Notes: a model not told the origin generated them from the letters alone. DNA of 64,000 bases from Streptomyces sp. CBMA29 (GCF_014596445.1 NZ_MECL01000136.1:16925-80924), one strand, 5' to 3'; shown: positions 8,882-18,408, counted from the stretch's first letter. Numbers and translations: made by a program.

Positions 8882-10303
8882 GTGTCAGCCCAGGCCCCCA
8901 GCGACGTCACGAGCCGTCGAGACCATACCCACTACCTCTACACCGCCGTCATCCTGGCGACGATCGCGGGCGCCGTGCTGGGCCTCGTCGCGCCCGGTGT
9001 GGCCGTCGAACTGAAGCCGATCGGCACCGGCTTCGTGAATCTCATCAAGATGATGATCTCGCCCATCATCTTCTGCACACTCGTGCTCGGCATCGGATCC
9101 GTCCGCAACGCCGCCAAGGTCGGCAAGGTCGGCGGCCTCGCGCTCGGCTACTTCGTCACCATGTCGTTCGCCGCGCTCGCCATCGGCCTGCTCGTCGGCA
9201 ACATCCTGCACCCCGGCAGCGGGCTGCACCTGACCGAGGCGCTGAAGAACGCGGGCCAGGCCCAGGCCACCGACGCCCCCACCGAAGGCGTGGACTTCGT
9301 CCTCGGCATCATCCCGACCACCCTGGTGTCCGCCTTCACGCAAGGCCAGGTGCTGCAAACGCTGCTGGTGGCGCTGCTCGTCGGCTTCGCCCTCCAGGCC
9401 ATGGGACCGGTCGGGGCGCCCGTGCTGCGCGGCGTCGGGCACCTCCAGAAACTGGTCTTCCGCGTCCTGTCGATGATCATGTGGGCCGCCCCCGTCGGAG
9501 CGTTCGGCGCGATCGCCGCCGTCGTCGGCTCCGCGGGCGTGGACGCGCTCAAGGCGCTGGCCACGATCATGATCGGCTTCTACGTGACCTGCCTGATCTT
9601 CGTCGTGGTCATCCTCGGCGCGGTGCTGTGGCTGTTCGCCAAGGTCAACCTCTTCCACCTGCTGCGTTACCTCGCGCGCGAGTTCCTGCTGATCGTCTCC
9701 ACGTCGTCGTCGGAGTCGGCGCTGCCGCGGCTGATCGCCAAGATGGAACACCTCGGGGTGAGCCGGCCCGTCGTCGGCATCACGGTCCCGACCGGTTACT
9801 CCTTCAACCTCGACGGCACGATGATCTATCTGACGATGGCGTCGCTGTTCATCGCCGACGCGATGGACCAGCCGCTCTCCCTCGGCCAGCAGATCTCTCT
9901 GCTGCTGTTCATGATGATCGCCTCCAAGGGCGCGGCCGGGGTCTCGGGCTCCGGCATGGCCGTGCTCGCCAGCGGACTCCAGTCGCACCGCCCCGCGCTG
10001 GTCGACGGCATCGGTCTGATCGTCGGCATCGACCGCTTCATGAGCGAGGCCCGCGCTGTGACCAACTTCGCGGGCAACGCCGTCGCCACTGTCCTGATCG
10101 GCACCTGGACGAAGGAGTTCGACCGCGACCGCGCGCAGCGGGTCTTCGCGGGAGAGCTGCCCTTCGACGAGTCGACCCTGTCCGACGAGGACGACGCCCA
10201 CGCGCCGTCGCCCGTTCCGGGACAGCCCGCGCCCGATCAGCCCGCGCTCGATCAGAGCGCGCCCGAGGGCGCCCTGGTCAAGAAGGAGCCCGCGGCGCTC
10301 TGA
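8882..10303 (+). CDS. dctA: C4-dicarboxylate/cation symporter (DctA family)
   Basis: 473 residues starting at GTG 8882 after GAGGGAGACGAAG. The dicarboxylate/amino acid:cation symporter family is shown by the serine-rich re-entrant motif STSSSESALPRL, the GYSFNLDGTMIYLTMASLFIA block, KGAAGVSGSGMAVLAS and the NFAGNAVATVLIGTW end. It would import succinate, fumarate or malate. Divergent position next to a CitA/DctB-like kinase and regulator supports dicarboxylate-induced expression. The C-terminal tail is Pro/Ala/Asp-rich and repetitive (DQPALDQSAPEG). A strong hairpin follows. Confidence 0.92.
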   Translation: MSAQAPSDVTSRRDHTHYLYTAVILATIAGAVLGLVAPGVAVELKPIGTGFVNLIKMMISPIIFCTLVLGIGSVRNAAKVGKVGGLALGYFVTMSFAALAIGLLVGNILHPGSGLHLTEALKNAGQAQATDAPTEGVDFVLGIIPTTLVSAFTQGQVLQTLLVALLVGFALQAMGPVGAPVLRGVGHLQKLVFRVLSMIMWAAPVGAFGAIAAVVGSAGVDALKALATIMIGFYVTCLIFVVVILGAVLWLFAKVNLFHLLRYLAREFLLIVSTSSSESALPRLIAKMEHLGVSRPVVGITVPTGYSFNLDGTMIYLTMASLFIADAMDQPLSLGQQISLLLFMMIASKGAAGVSGSGMAVLASGLQSHRPALVDGIGLIVGIDRFMSEARAVTNFAGNAVATVLIGTWTKEFDRDRAQRVFAGELPFDESTLSDEDDAHAPSPVPGQPAPDQPALDQSAPEGALVKKEPAAL

Positions 10304-10323
10304 CCTCCCGCGCCCTCCCGAAC

Positions 10324-10356
10324 GGCCCCGTCGGAACTCCCCCTTCCGGCGGGGCC
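10324..10356 (+). terminator. Hairpin terminator after dctA
   Basis: GGCCCCG-t-CGGAA pairs with TTCCG-g-CGGGGCC around a 7-base loop, 20 bases after the dctA stop. No U-tract follows, as is usual in Streptomyces. Confidence 0.6.
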
Positions 10357-10409
10357 CGCGCACGCATGGAGGCCAACGCCGGTCCACGTGGCCGGAAGTG
10401 ATCCACCTT

Positions 10410-10498
10410 CAGTTCTGCCAGTCCAGTTCTTTTGTCATTTCTATAACAACTTTTAGCAATCTCTGTGAAAGCTCTAGACCGGCGCTTGGCACAGTTCT
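10410..10498. promoter_or_regulatory. AT-rich promoter region with CAGTTCT repeats upstream of the ROK operon
   Basis: CAGTTCT occurs at 10410, 10424 and 10492 in an unusually AT-rich stretch just before the ROK gene (start 10545). The related strings ACAACTTTTAG and ACAACTTCTG also occur. These are the only repeated elements in the intergenic region and are candidate operator half-sites for the ROK regulator. No clear -35/-10 pair was assigned. Confidence 0.35.
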
Positions 10499-10544
10499 AA
10501 CGTTCCGTCACAACTTCTGACGCCATCGGAGGAAGTGGGGGCCC

Positions 10545-11711
10545 GTGAACATCCAGTACCGCGTACTGAGCCGCCTGCGTGACCTCGGGCCGCTGTCCCG
10601 GGCGCAGCTCTCCGACGAGTTGGAGATGCCGCGCCCACGGCTGGTGGCCGAACTCGACCGGATGATCGCGAGCGGCACGATCCTGGAGGCGGGACCCGCG
10701 GCCTCGCGCGGCGGTCGCCGCTCCACCCTCGTCCGACTCGACCCGGAACTGCGCTTCGCCGCGGTCGACCTGGGTGCGAGCTCCATCGACATCGAGATCA
10801 CCGACGGCCGCCTGGCCGCGGTCGCCTCGTACTCCGAGAGCGCCGACATCCGCCAGGGACCGGGGCCCGTGCTCGACCGGGTCAGCGAACTCCTGCGCAA
10901 ACTGGGCGCGCAGAGCCGCGGCGCCCGGCTCGACACCATCGGGATCGGCCTGCCGGGACCGGTCAGCTTCCGGGACGGCGTCTCCGTCTCCCCGCCGATC
11001 ATGCCCGGCTGGGACCGCTTCCCGGTGCGTTCCACCCTGACCAGCGAGCACGGTTGCCCGGTCGTCGTCGACAACGACGTGAATCTGATGGCGCTCGGCG
11101 AACACCACGGCGGCGTCGCCCGCTCCGTCGACAACCTCCTGTTCGTGAAGATCGGCAGCGGTATCGGCTGTGGTGTCCAGGTGCACGGCCAGATCTACCG
11201 GGGCTCGGAAGGCTCGGCGGGCGACATCGGACACATCCAGGTCGAGGCGGCGGGCCTGCCCTGCTCCTGCGGCAACACCGGCTGTCTCGAAGCGCACTTC
11301 GGCGGTGTCGCCCTCGCCAGGGACGCCACCGCTGCCGCCCGCGCCGGACGCTCCGAGGCCCTGGCCGGACGGCTCGCCGCCCACGGCGCGGTGACCGCCG
11401 CGGACGTCGCCCAGTGCGCGGCGGGCGGCGACCTCGTCTGCCTCAGCCTCGTCAGGGACGGCGGCCACCGCGTCGGACAGGTCCTCACCCACCTGGTCAG
11501 CCTCATGAACCCGTCGATGATCGTCATCGGCGGCGGCCTGGCCGGACTCGGCCACCTCCTGCTCGCCGAGATCCGCAGCGTGGTCTACAAACGTTCGCCG
11601 CCGCTGGCCACCGGCAATCTGGCGATCGTCCTGTCGGAGCTCGGCCCACGGGCCGGGGTCGTCGGCGCCGCGCTGCTGGCCAGCGAACTCCACTACGGGA
11701 GACAGCTATGA
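10545..11711 (+). CDS. ROK-family transcriptional regulator
   Basis: 388 residues. The N-terminal winged helix (VLSRLRDLGPLSRAQLSDELEM) is followed by the ROK sugar-kinase-like domain with the zinc-binding cluster GLPCSCGNTGCLEAHFG and NDVNLMALGEH. The ATP site LFVKIGSGIGCGV is preserved. It starts at GTG 10545 and overlaps the ATPase gene as ATGA, so it is the first gene of the sugar ABC operon and probably its repressor, responding to the imported sugar. Confidence 0.9.
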   Translation: MNIQYRVLSRLRDLGPLSRAQLSDELEMPRPRLVAELDRMIASGTILEAGPAASRGGRRSTLVRLDPELRFAAVDLGASSIDIEITDGRLAAVASYSESADIRQGPGPVLDRVSELLRKLGAQSRGARLDTIGIGLPGPVSFRDGVSVSPPIMPGWDRFPVRSTLTSEHGCPVVVDNDVNLMALGEHHGGVARSVDNLLFVKIGSGIGCGVQVHGQIYRGSEGSAGDIGHIQVEAAGLPCSCGNTGCLEAHFGGVALARDATAAARAGRSEALAGRLAAHGAVTAADVAQCAAGGDLVCLSLVRDGGHRVGQVLTHLVSLMNPSMIVIGGGLAGLGHLLLAEIRSVVYKRSPPLATGNLAIVLSELGPRAGVVGAALLASELHYGRQL

Positions 11712-13318
11712 CCGCCAACCCTCCCAGCCCACCCGCCCGTTCCCCCGCGTCCGCGAGTCCGCACCTCGTCCGGGAACCGATTCTCCGCCTCGACCGGGTC
11801 GTCAAGACGTTCCCCGGGGTCCGGGCCCTGGACGGCGTCGAGCTGGCGGTTCGGCCGGGGGAGGTGCACTGCCTGCTGGGCCAGAACGGCGCGGGCAAGT
11901 CCACCCTGATCAAAGTGCTCTCCGGAGTGCACCGGCCCGACTCGGGCCGTATCGAGTGGCGGGGGAGACCGGTCACCTTCGCCGACCCCCAGGCGGCCAT
12001 GCGCGCCGGGATCGCCACCATCTACCAGGAACTCGACCTCGTCCCGCACATGACCGTGGCCGAGAACGTGCTGCTCGGCCACGAACCGCGCACCGCGGGA
12101 TTCGTCCGCAGGCCCGGTATGCGCGAGCAGGCCCGCGCCGTGCTCGGCCGCCTCGGCCACCCCGAGATACCCGTCAACCGCACGGTCGACAAACTGCCCG
12201 CCGCCGCACGGCAGATCGTCAGCATGGGCCGCGCCCTGTCACGTGAGGCCAGGCTGCTGGTCATGGATGAGCCGAGCGCGGTCCTCGCCCACGACGAGGT
12301 CGCCAACCTCTTCCGGATCATCCGCGAATTGCGCGGCCAGGGCATCGCGGTCATCTACATCTCGCACAGGCTCGACGAGATCCGCGAGATCTGCGACCGC
12401 GTCACCGTGCTCAAGGACGGCCGCACCACGGCCGCCGACCTGCCCGCCTCGACCCCCACCAGGGAACTCGTCGGCCTGATGACCGGCCGCTCCCTGGAGT
12501 ACGTCTTCCCGCGCCGCCCCACCTTCTCCAAGCGGTCGGCCGCCGAACGCGCCGACCGTCAGGGGCCGGAGACCGAACTGCTGCGGGTGGAACACCTCAG
12601 CCGTCAGGGGGAGTTCGCCGACGTCTCGCTCACCGTCGCGCCCGGCGAGATCGTCGGCATCGCGGGACTCGTCGGGTCCGGCCGCTCGGAACTGCTGGAG
12701 ACGGTCTTCGGCGCGCGTCGCCCCGACCACGGCCACGTCCTCGTACGGGGGCGGCGGCTCCGGCCCGGCAGCGTCCCCGCCGCCGTGCGCGCCGGACTCG
12801 GTCTCGCGCCGGAGGAGCGCAAGAGCCAGGCGCTGTTGTTGGACGAGGCCGTCCAACGCAACATCGGCCTGGCCTCGTTGCCCCGGCACACCACCGCGGG
12901 CTTCGTCCGCGGCGGCGCCGAACGTACCGCCGCGCGCGGTATCGCCGACCGGCTCGACCTGCGCCCGCGCGACGTCGGACGCAAGGCCGGCACCCTGTCC
13001 GGCGGCAACCAGCAGAAGGTCGTCGTCGGCCGCTGGCTGCTCGGCGGCACCCGCCTGCTGCTGCTCGACGAACCCACCCGAGGCGTGGACGTCGGAGCCC
13101 GCGCCGAGCTGTACCGGGTGATCAGGGACCTGGCAGACGAAGGCGTGGGGGTGCTGCTGGTCTCCAGCGAGGTCCCCGAGGTGCTGGGCCTGGCCGACCG
13201 GGTCCTGGTCATGCGCGAGGGCCGGATCGTACGGGAGGCCCCGGCGCGGGAGTTGGACGAACACCTGGTCCTCGACCTGGTCATGGCGGGGGCACTGCTG
13301 GAAGGGACGGACCAGTGA
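11708..13318 (+). CDS. Sugar ABC transporter, double ATPase subunit (CUT2/RbsA type)
   Basis: 536 residues with two ATPase modules. The first has Walker A GQNGAGKSTLIKVLSG, Walker B LLVMDEPSA and the switch region ISHRLDEI. The second has a degenerate Walker A (GLVGSGRSELLETVFG), signature LSGGNQQKV and Walker B LLLLDEPTRGVDVGA. This tandem arrangement with a weak second P-loop is typical of RbsA/XylG/MglA. Overlaps with both neighbours (ATGA upstream, GTGA downstream) show tight coupling. Confidence 0.93.
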   Translation: MTANPPSPPARSPASASPHLVREPILRLDRVVKTFPGVRALDGVELAVRPGEVHCLLGQNGAGKSTLIKVLSGVHRPDSGRIEWRGRPVTFADPQAAMRAGIATIYQELDLVPHMTVAENVLLGHEPRTAGFVRRPGMREQARAVLGRLGHPEIPVNRTVDKLPAAARQIVSMGRALSREARLLVMDEPSAVLAHDEVANLFRIIRELRGQGIAVIYISHRLDEIREICDRVTVLKDGRTTAADLPASTPTRELVGLMTGRSLEYVFPRRPTFSKRSAAERADRQGPETELLRVEHLSRQGEFADVSLTVAPGEIVGIAGLVGSGRSELLETVFGARRPDHGHVLVRGRRLRPGSVPAAVRAGLGLAPEERKSQALLLDEAVQRNIGLASLPRHTTAGFVRGGAERTAARGIADRLDLRPRDVGRKAGTLSGGNQQKVVVGRWLLGGTRLLLLDEPTRGVDVGARAELYRVIRDLADEGVGVLLVSSEVPEVLGLADRVLVMREGRIVREAPARELDEHLVLDLVMAGALLEGTDQ

Positions 13319-14331
13319 CGAGCGACCTCACCTCGCCGCCGGCGACGAAGACCGAGCCGACGAGTTGGTGGAGACGGGACGCGGCCGAGCCCGTACGGCG
13401 CAATCTCGGACTCACCGCGGTCCTGGCCGCGCTCGTGGTGATCGGCCTGATCAGCGCCAACGACCGCTTCCTGACCAGTGGCAACATCCTCAACGTGCTC
13501 ACCCAGGCGTCGGCGATCGGCGTGATCGCCATCGGGATGACCTTCGTGATCATCGGCGGCGGCATCGACCTGTCCGTCGGGGCGCTCACCGCGCTGGCCG
13601 CCGTGTGGTGCACGACGGTCGCGACCCAGGACTTCGGCGTGCCCGGCATGGTCTTCACCGCCGTGATCGTCGGCGCCGTCGCCGGTACGGTCAACGGCCT
13701 GCTGATCGCGTACGGGCGCCTCGTCCCCTTCATCGCCACCCTCGCCATGATGGTCAGCGCCCGCGGTCTGGCAGCGAAGATCTCCGACAAGAAGACCCAG
13801 GAGGTCGACGTCGGCGCCGTCAACCGCTTCGCCGAGAACAAGCTCCTCGGCATCCCGCTGCTGGTCTGGCTGTTCGCGGCCGTCGCCGCCGTCGGCTGGG
13901 TGCTGCTCAACCGCACCGCCTTCGGCCGCCGCACCGTCGCCGTCGGCGGCAACGCGGAAGCGGCCCGGCTGGCGGGCATCAACGTCCGCCGCCAGACGGT
14001 CTATCTGTACGCGCTGTCCGGTGTGTGCTGCGGCATCGCCGCGATCATGGTCGTCGCCCAGGCCAACGCCGGCTCCTCGGGCCAGGGCGACCTGTACGAA
14101 CTCGACGCCATCGCCGCCGTCATCATCGGCGGGACCGTACTGACCGGCGGCCGGGGCACCGTCGTCGGCTCGCTGCTCGGCGTGGTGGTCTTCACCACCA
14201 TCACCAATCTGTTCATCCTCAACAATCTGCCGGCCGAAGTGCAGAACATCGTCAAGGGCGCCATCATCGCGGGCGCCGTCCTGGTCCAGCAGTTCCAGCC
14301 GAGCAGGCTGCTGCTGCGCCGCCGCCTCTGA
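13315..14331 (+). CDS. Sugar ABC transporter permease (RbsC type)
   Basis: 338 residues, highly hydrophobic with about eight to ten membrane helices. Family signatures include TFVIIGGGIDLSVGA, AFGRRTVAVGGNAEAARLAGI and IIGGTVLTGGRGTVVGSLLG. The GTG start overlaps the ATPase stop. It forms the membrane channel of the CUT2 transporter with the flanking ATPase and binding protein. Confidence 0.93.
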   Translation: MTSDLTSPPATKTEPTSWWRRDAAEPVRRNLGLTAVLAALVVIGLISANDRFLTSGNILNVLTQASAIGVIAIGMTFVIIGGGIDLSVGALTALAAVWCTTVATQDFGVPGMVFTAVIVGAVAGTVNGLLIAYGRLVPFIATLAMMVSARGLAAKISDKKTQEVDVGAVNRFAENKLLGIPLLVWLFAAVAAVGWVLLNRTAFGRRTVAVGGNAEAARLAGINVRRQTVYLYALSGVCCGIAAIMVVAQANAGSSGQGDLYELDAIAAVIIGGTVLTGGRGTVVGSLLGVVVFTTITNLFILNNLPAEVQNIVKGAIIAGAVLVQQFQPSRLLLRRRL

Positions 14332-14428
14332 CCGGCCACCGGCGCTCCCCTCCTTCCGGTCTCTCCCAGCCGCCCGCCGTAAGCCGTACGCCACGCGCAC
14401 GGCACCACCCACCCTCGCGGAGGACGAA

Positions 14429-15490
14429 ATGTCCGAACAGTCAAGAAGCTCTCGTGTCACCCGCAGAAACATCCTCTTCAGCGGCGCGGCCGTCGGCGCC
14501 ACCGCCCTGGTCGCCTCCTGTACCTCCAACAGTCAGGACGAGCCGTCCACGCAGACCTCCGCCCCGGCCGCGCCCGTGGACAGCGGCGCGCCCGGCAAGG
14601 CCATCACCATCGGCTTCTCCGCCCCCGCCGCCGACCACGGCTGGCTCGCGGCCATCACCACCAACGCGCAGAGCCGCGCCAAGCAGTTCTCCGAGGTCAC
14701 CTTCAAGGCCGTGGAGGCGGGCGAGGACGCCACCGCCCAGCGCGCCGCGATGGAGACGCTGATCCAGTCCAAGCCCGACGTCATCGTCGTGCTGCCCTTC
14801 GACGGCGCCCAGCTCACCGCCACCGGACGCAAGGCCATGCAGGCCGGTATCCCGGTGGTCAACCTCGACCGGCAGTTCTCCGACGAACAGGCGTTCCGGG
14901 TCCTGATCAAGGGCGACAACTACGGCATGGGCGTGGCCGCGGGCCACTTCATCGGCAGCCGCCTCAAGGCGGACGGGAAGACCAACGCGACGATCGCCGA
15001 GATCGCCGGGATCGACAATCTGCCGCTGACCCAGGACCGCAGCCGCGGCTTCAAGGAGGCCCTGGCTACGTACGGGCTGAGCGTCAAGCACCGCGTCTCG
15101 GCGCAGTTCACCATCGACTCGGGCCACCAGGTCACCTCCGACCTGCTCCAGGCGGCACCGAAGCTGGACGCGGTGTGGAACCACGACGACGACCAGGGCG
15201 TGGGCGTGCTCGCCGCGGTCAAGCAGGCCGGGCGCGACGAGTTCTTCATGGTCGGCGGGGCGGGCTCGCGCAAGGTCATGGAACAGATCCGCGACGACGA
15301 CACCGTGCTCAAGGCGACCGTCACCTACAGCCCGACGATGGCGGGCTCGGCCGTCTCGCTCGCCCGGCTGCTGGCCAACAACCGCGGCATGGCCGACCTG
15401 ACGGAGCTGGGCGTGCCCAAGGAACTGCGGCTCGCCTCGGAGACCATCACCACGTCCAATGTGGCGGACTACCTGCCGCTGGGCTTCTGA
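14429..15490 (+). CDS. Sugar ABC transporter substrate-binding lipoprotein (RbsB type)
   Basis: 353 residues. The N-terminus has twin arginines (TRRNILFSG) followed by a lipobox ending in VASC, suggesting Tat export and lipid anchoring. The mature part is a Peripla_BP_4-like fold (TIGFSAPAADHGWLAAIT, ETLIQSKPDVIVVLPFDG, IPVVNLDRQF, DAVWNHDDDQGVG). It is the fourth gene of the ROK operon, after a 97-base gap that carries a strong GGAGGA before the ATG. The sugar is not identifiable. Confidence 0.92.
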   Translation: MSEQSRSSRVTRRNILFSGAAVGATALVASCTSNSQDEPSTQTSAPAAPVDSGAPGKAITIGFSAPAADHGWLAAITTNAQSRAKQFSEVTFKAVEAGEDATAQRAAMETLIQSKPDVIVVLPFDGAQLTATGRKAMQAGIPVVNLDRQFSDEQAFRVLIKGDNYGMGVAAGHFIGSRLKADGKTNATIAEIAGIDNLPLTQDRSRGFKEALATYGLSVKHRVSAQFTIDSGHQVTSDLLQAAPKLDAVWNHDDDQGVGVLAAVKQAGRDEFFMVGGAGSRKVMEQIRDDDTVLKATVTYSPTMAGSAVSLARLLANNRGMADLTELGVPKELRLASETITTSNVADYLPLGF

Positions 15491-15556
15491 CCCCGGCGGC
15501 TCCCCTTCCCTTCACCCCGCGCTCCGCCCTTTCACCTCGCGCTCCGCGCACCGGCT

Positions 15557-15952
15557 GGCCACCTTCGAGGCGACCCGGTTCGCCACCGGCCGCAAGAACG
15601 CCCTGCGGATCGAGATCAACGGCTCCCTCGGCTCGGCCGCCTTCGACCTGGAACGCCTCAACGCACTGGAGTTCCGCGACGCCACCCAGCCGCCGGGCCA
15701 CGGACTCGGCTACGAACACGCCTTCACCCACCAAGCGCGCGACCTGGTCACGCCATCGCCGAGGAGTGCGACCCCGAGCCGTCCTTCGCGGACGCCCTGG
15801 AGGTCCAGCTCGCCCTGGACGCGGTCCAGCGCAGCGCCGAGAACGACGCCGCCTGGACCCCTGTCCCCGCCCGGACCGCCGGGAACCCCGACCCCGGATC
15901 AGAGATCACCGACCCCGGATCAGGACTGACGCCCACCGACCGGGGGCAGTGA
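15557..15952 (+). pseudogene. Remnant of a Gfo/Idh/MocA-family oxidoreductase
   Basis: Only the C-terminal third survives. From about 15557 the text LATFEATRFATGRKNALRIE and GYEHAFTHQARDLV matches the end of Gfo/Idh/MocA sugar dehydrogenases. At about 15750 the frame breaks: continuing with AIAEECDPEPSFADALEVQL requires one inserted base. There is no start codon and roughly 230 N-terminal residues are missing. It lies just behind the CUT2 operon, where such a dehydrogenase would catabolise the imported sugar, so the pathway has probably lost this step here. Confidence 0.8.
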
Positions 15953-15972
15953 CCGCGGGAAGCGCGACTGCT

Positions 15973-15986
15973 CACGGCTAGCCGTG
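15973..15986. terminator. Palindrome between the convergent pseudogene and debranching-enzyme gene
   Basis: CACGGCTAGCCGTG, a perfect 14-bp palindrome in the short gap between two convergent coding stretches (ending 15952 and 16010). A bidirectional terminator is plausible, though the palindrome has no spacer for an ideal loop. Confidence 0.35.
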
Positions 15987-16009
15987 GGTCACCGCGGGCG
16001 CGGCGGCGC

Positions 16010-18244
16010 TCAGGTCGCCGCGCCGAAGCGGTCCGCGCCCTCCACCGTCAGGGTGTCAGGAGCGTCGACCCCTGCCCTGCCGTCCGCGTCGAGCCGTACG
16101 GCCAGCGGCTGTTCGCCGACCCGCAGACCGCTCATGGTCAGGGGGCCGAGACGGCCCGCCGCGAGCGGGGACAGCCGCAGCGACCCGCCGGGCACATCGG
16201 CCTCGAGCCCGAGCGCGGCCTGGACGAGCAGGACGGCGGAGGCCGCCGACCACGCCTGCGGACGGCAGGCCGCCGGATACGGGGCGGGCGCGCTGTCCAG
16301 CTCGGAGCCGTGCCCGGCGAAGAGCTCCGGCAGCCGTCCGTCGAAACCGGCGGACGCGGCGATCAGACCCTCGGCCAGTTTGGCGGCCTCGCGGGGGAAT
16401 CCGGCGCGCACCAGGCCGTGCACCGCGATGGCGGTGTCGTGCGGCCAGACCGAGCCGATGTGGTAGCCGAACGGGTTGAAACCGGTGGAGTCCGTACTCA
16501 GGGTGCGCAGCCCGAAGCCGCAGTCCAGCTCGGGTCCGGCGATCCGGGCGGCCAGCAGGGCGCTCTCCTGCGGATCCAGCAGCCCCGTGCCCAGCAGGTG
16601 CCCGAAGCCGGAGGTCACGGCGTCCACCGGACGCTTGTCGGCGTCGAGCGCGACGGCCGGGTAGCGGCCCTGCTCGTCCTCCACCCAGAAGCTCTCCCGG
16701 AACCGGCCGCGCAGCCGGTCCGCCCACTGCTCCCAGCGCTCGGTGCCCGGCCGGTCGAAGGCCCGCAGCAGCGCCGCGCCCGCCATCGCCGCCTCGTAGC
16801 CGTATGCCTGGACCTCGCAGAGCGCGATCGGCGCCTCGGCGAGCCGGCCGTCGCGCCAGCGGATCGAGTCGCCGGAGTCCTTCCAGCCCTGGTTGGCGAG
16901 CCCGGTGCCGGTGGTGTCGATGTACTCCAGCAGCCCGTCGCCGTCCGCGTCGCCGTACGTGGCCAGCCACTCCAGGGCGGCCTCGGCGTGCGGCAGCAGC
17001 TCGCGCACCTGCCGCGGGTCGAGCCCCCAGCGCCACGCGTCGTGCAGCAGGATCACCCACAGCGGGGTGGCGTCCACGGTACCGAAGTACACCGGCGGGA
17101 GCTTCGCGCCCTCGGCCAGGTGGAGGGCCTCGCGGCGCACCTCGTGCAGGATCTTGCCGGGCTGCTCCTCGGTACGGGGATCGGTGACGGCGCCCTGGCG
17201 GCGGGCCAGCGTGCGCAGCGTCCCCGCGGCCAGGTCCGTGCCCAGCGGCAGCAGCATCCGCGCCGCCCACAGCGAGTCCCGGCCGAACAGCGTCAGGAAC
17301 CACGGCGACCCGGCGGCCAGGAAACGGTCCTCGGGATGCAGCGGGTCCGACAGGAGCAGCCGCTCCAGATCGCCCACCGACCGGGCCAGCAGCCGGTCCA
17401 GCCGGCCGTCGGCGCTGTGCAGTTCGGTGGGCGACCACGGTACGGCGTCCCGCGCGACGGCCGGGAACTGGTCCGGCTCCGCGTCGCTGACACCGCACTC
17501 GACCGTCGCCCGCCAGGTGCCGCCCGACGGCAGTTCCACGGTGTAACGCAGCTCACCGCTGTCGGCGTCGACCAGCGGCTCGCGTGGTCCGGAACCGTTG
17601 CCGGAGACCTGTCCCGGCATCGGCGCGCGGCCGGACGCCGAGCCCGACGCCGTACCGGCACCGACTCCGGCACCGGCTGCGGTCACGGCCACCGACACCG
17701 GCCGCAGCCGTACGGTCAGCTCGTCGTCGCCCCAGGTCAGCCCGGTGTCCTCGGCCCTCGCGGGGAGCGCGGCGACCGTGCGCCCGGACTTGACGTCGGT
17801 CATCCGGGCCAGATCCGTGCCCGCGGCGACCACCACGTCGAGACGGATCCGCCGCAGCCCCGCGTTGACGATCTCCAGCTCCTCGCGGAGCGTGCCCGGC
17901 GCCACCGATCGGACCCGGCGCAGCGTGACGGCGGGGTCGGCGGTGTGTTCCCCGACACCGCGCAGGATCGCGCGGAAGGCGGTCCTGTCGGCGGGGCCGA
18001 GGGTGTGGCCGACCGGGATCAGGGGGACGCCCTCGACCCGGACCGCCAGGCTCGACAGCACCCGGCGGTCGCCGTGGAAGAAGCCGTCCGCACCGGCGGA
18101 GATGTCCCCGCCTGGTCGGGACAGCACCAGGCTGGGCGCGTAGAGCGTGGTGCAGGCGTCGTGCAGGAAGGGCTGCAAGCCCTCGGTGACGACGTCCGTG
18201 GGAGACGGGTTCGCGGTGCTGTGCCCTTGGACGGCCGTGTTCAC
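16010..18244 (-). CDS. Glycogen-debranching-like amylo-alpha-1,6-glucosidase
   Basis: 744 residues from a GTG at 18244. The N-terminal half matches the debranching-enzyme N-terminal domain (LQPFLHDACTTLYAPSLVLSRPGGD, FFHGDRRVLSSLAVRVEG). The C-terminal half is an (alpha/alpha)6 glucosidase domain with GSPWFLTLFGRDSLWAARMLLP, EGAKLPPVYFGTVDATPLWV, GLANQGWKDSGDSI and SVWPHDTAIAVHGL. A Gly/Ala/Ser-rich linker near residue 210 is a lineage-specific insertion. It probably acts on alpha-glucan side chains or oligosaccharides. It diverges from a LacI gene and precedes a CUT1 transporter, suggesting a shared alpha-glucoside regulon. Confidence 0.88.
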   Translation of the reverse strand: MNTAVQGHSTANPSPTDVVTEGLQPFLHDACTTLYAPSLVLSRPGGDISAGADGFFHGDRRVLSSLAVRVEGVPLIPVGHTLGPADRTAFRAILRGVGEHTADPAVTLRRVRSVAPGTLREELEIVNAGLRRIRLDVVVAAGTDLARMTDVKSGRTVAALPARAEDTGLTWGDDELTVRLRPVSVAVTAAGAGVGAGTASGSASGRAPMPGQVSGNGSGPREPLVDADSGELRYTVELPSGGTWRATVECGVSDAEPDQFPAVARDAVPWSPTELHSADGRLDRLLARSVGDLERLLLSDPLHPEDRFLAAGSPWFLTLFGRDSLWAARMLLPLGTDLAAGTLRTLARRQGAVTDPRTEEQPGKILHEVRREALHLAEGAKLPPVYFGTVDATPLWVILLHDAWRWGLDPRQVRELLPHAEAALEWLATYGDADGDGLLEYIDTTGTGLANQGWKDSGDSIRWRDGRLAEAPIALCEVQAYGYEAAMAGAALLRAFDRPGTERWEQWADRLRGRFRESFWVEDEQGRYPAVALDADKRPVDAVTSGFGHLLGTGLLDPQESALLAARIAGPELDCGFGLRTLSTDSTGFNPFGYHIGSVWPHDTAIAVHGLVRAGFPREAAKLAEGLIAASAGFDGRLPELFAGHGSELDSAPAPYPAACRPQAWSAASAVLLVQAALGLEADVPGGSLRLSPLAAGRLGPLTMSGLRVGEQPLAVRLDADGRAGVDAPDTLTVEGADRFGAAT

Positions 18245-18283
18245 AGGGTGGTGCCTCTCGTCGGTGGACCGAGATGGTGCTCA

Positions 18284-18305
18284 GAATTTGGATCGATCAA
18301 AATTC
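18284..18305. promoter_or_regulatory. LacI-type operator between debranching enzyme and LacI gene
   Basis: A 22-bp palindrome with a single mismatched pair: left arm GAATTTGGATC, right arm GATCAAAATTC, centred on a CG step. A related half-site TTTTATCGATCC starts at 18340, with its CG 52 bp further on, about five helical turns. Size, symmetry and position between divergent genes fit an operator for the adjacent LacI-family protein. Confidence 0.65.
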
Positions 18306-18408
18306 ACTCTAACCCTTGCCAACCAGCAGTGAAAGGGAGTTTTATCGATCCATCGAAGATGCAGCGCCGCATTTCGAGTGGTGCGGCGCATGGACAACGG
18401 AGGCCGTG

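Noticed and set aside
7213..10401. Plus-strand open frame of about 1,060 codons across the kinase and dctA
   Set aside because: Antisense or out-of-frame to the recognised kinase and symporter; composition typical of a GC-rich shadow.
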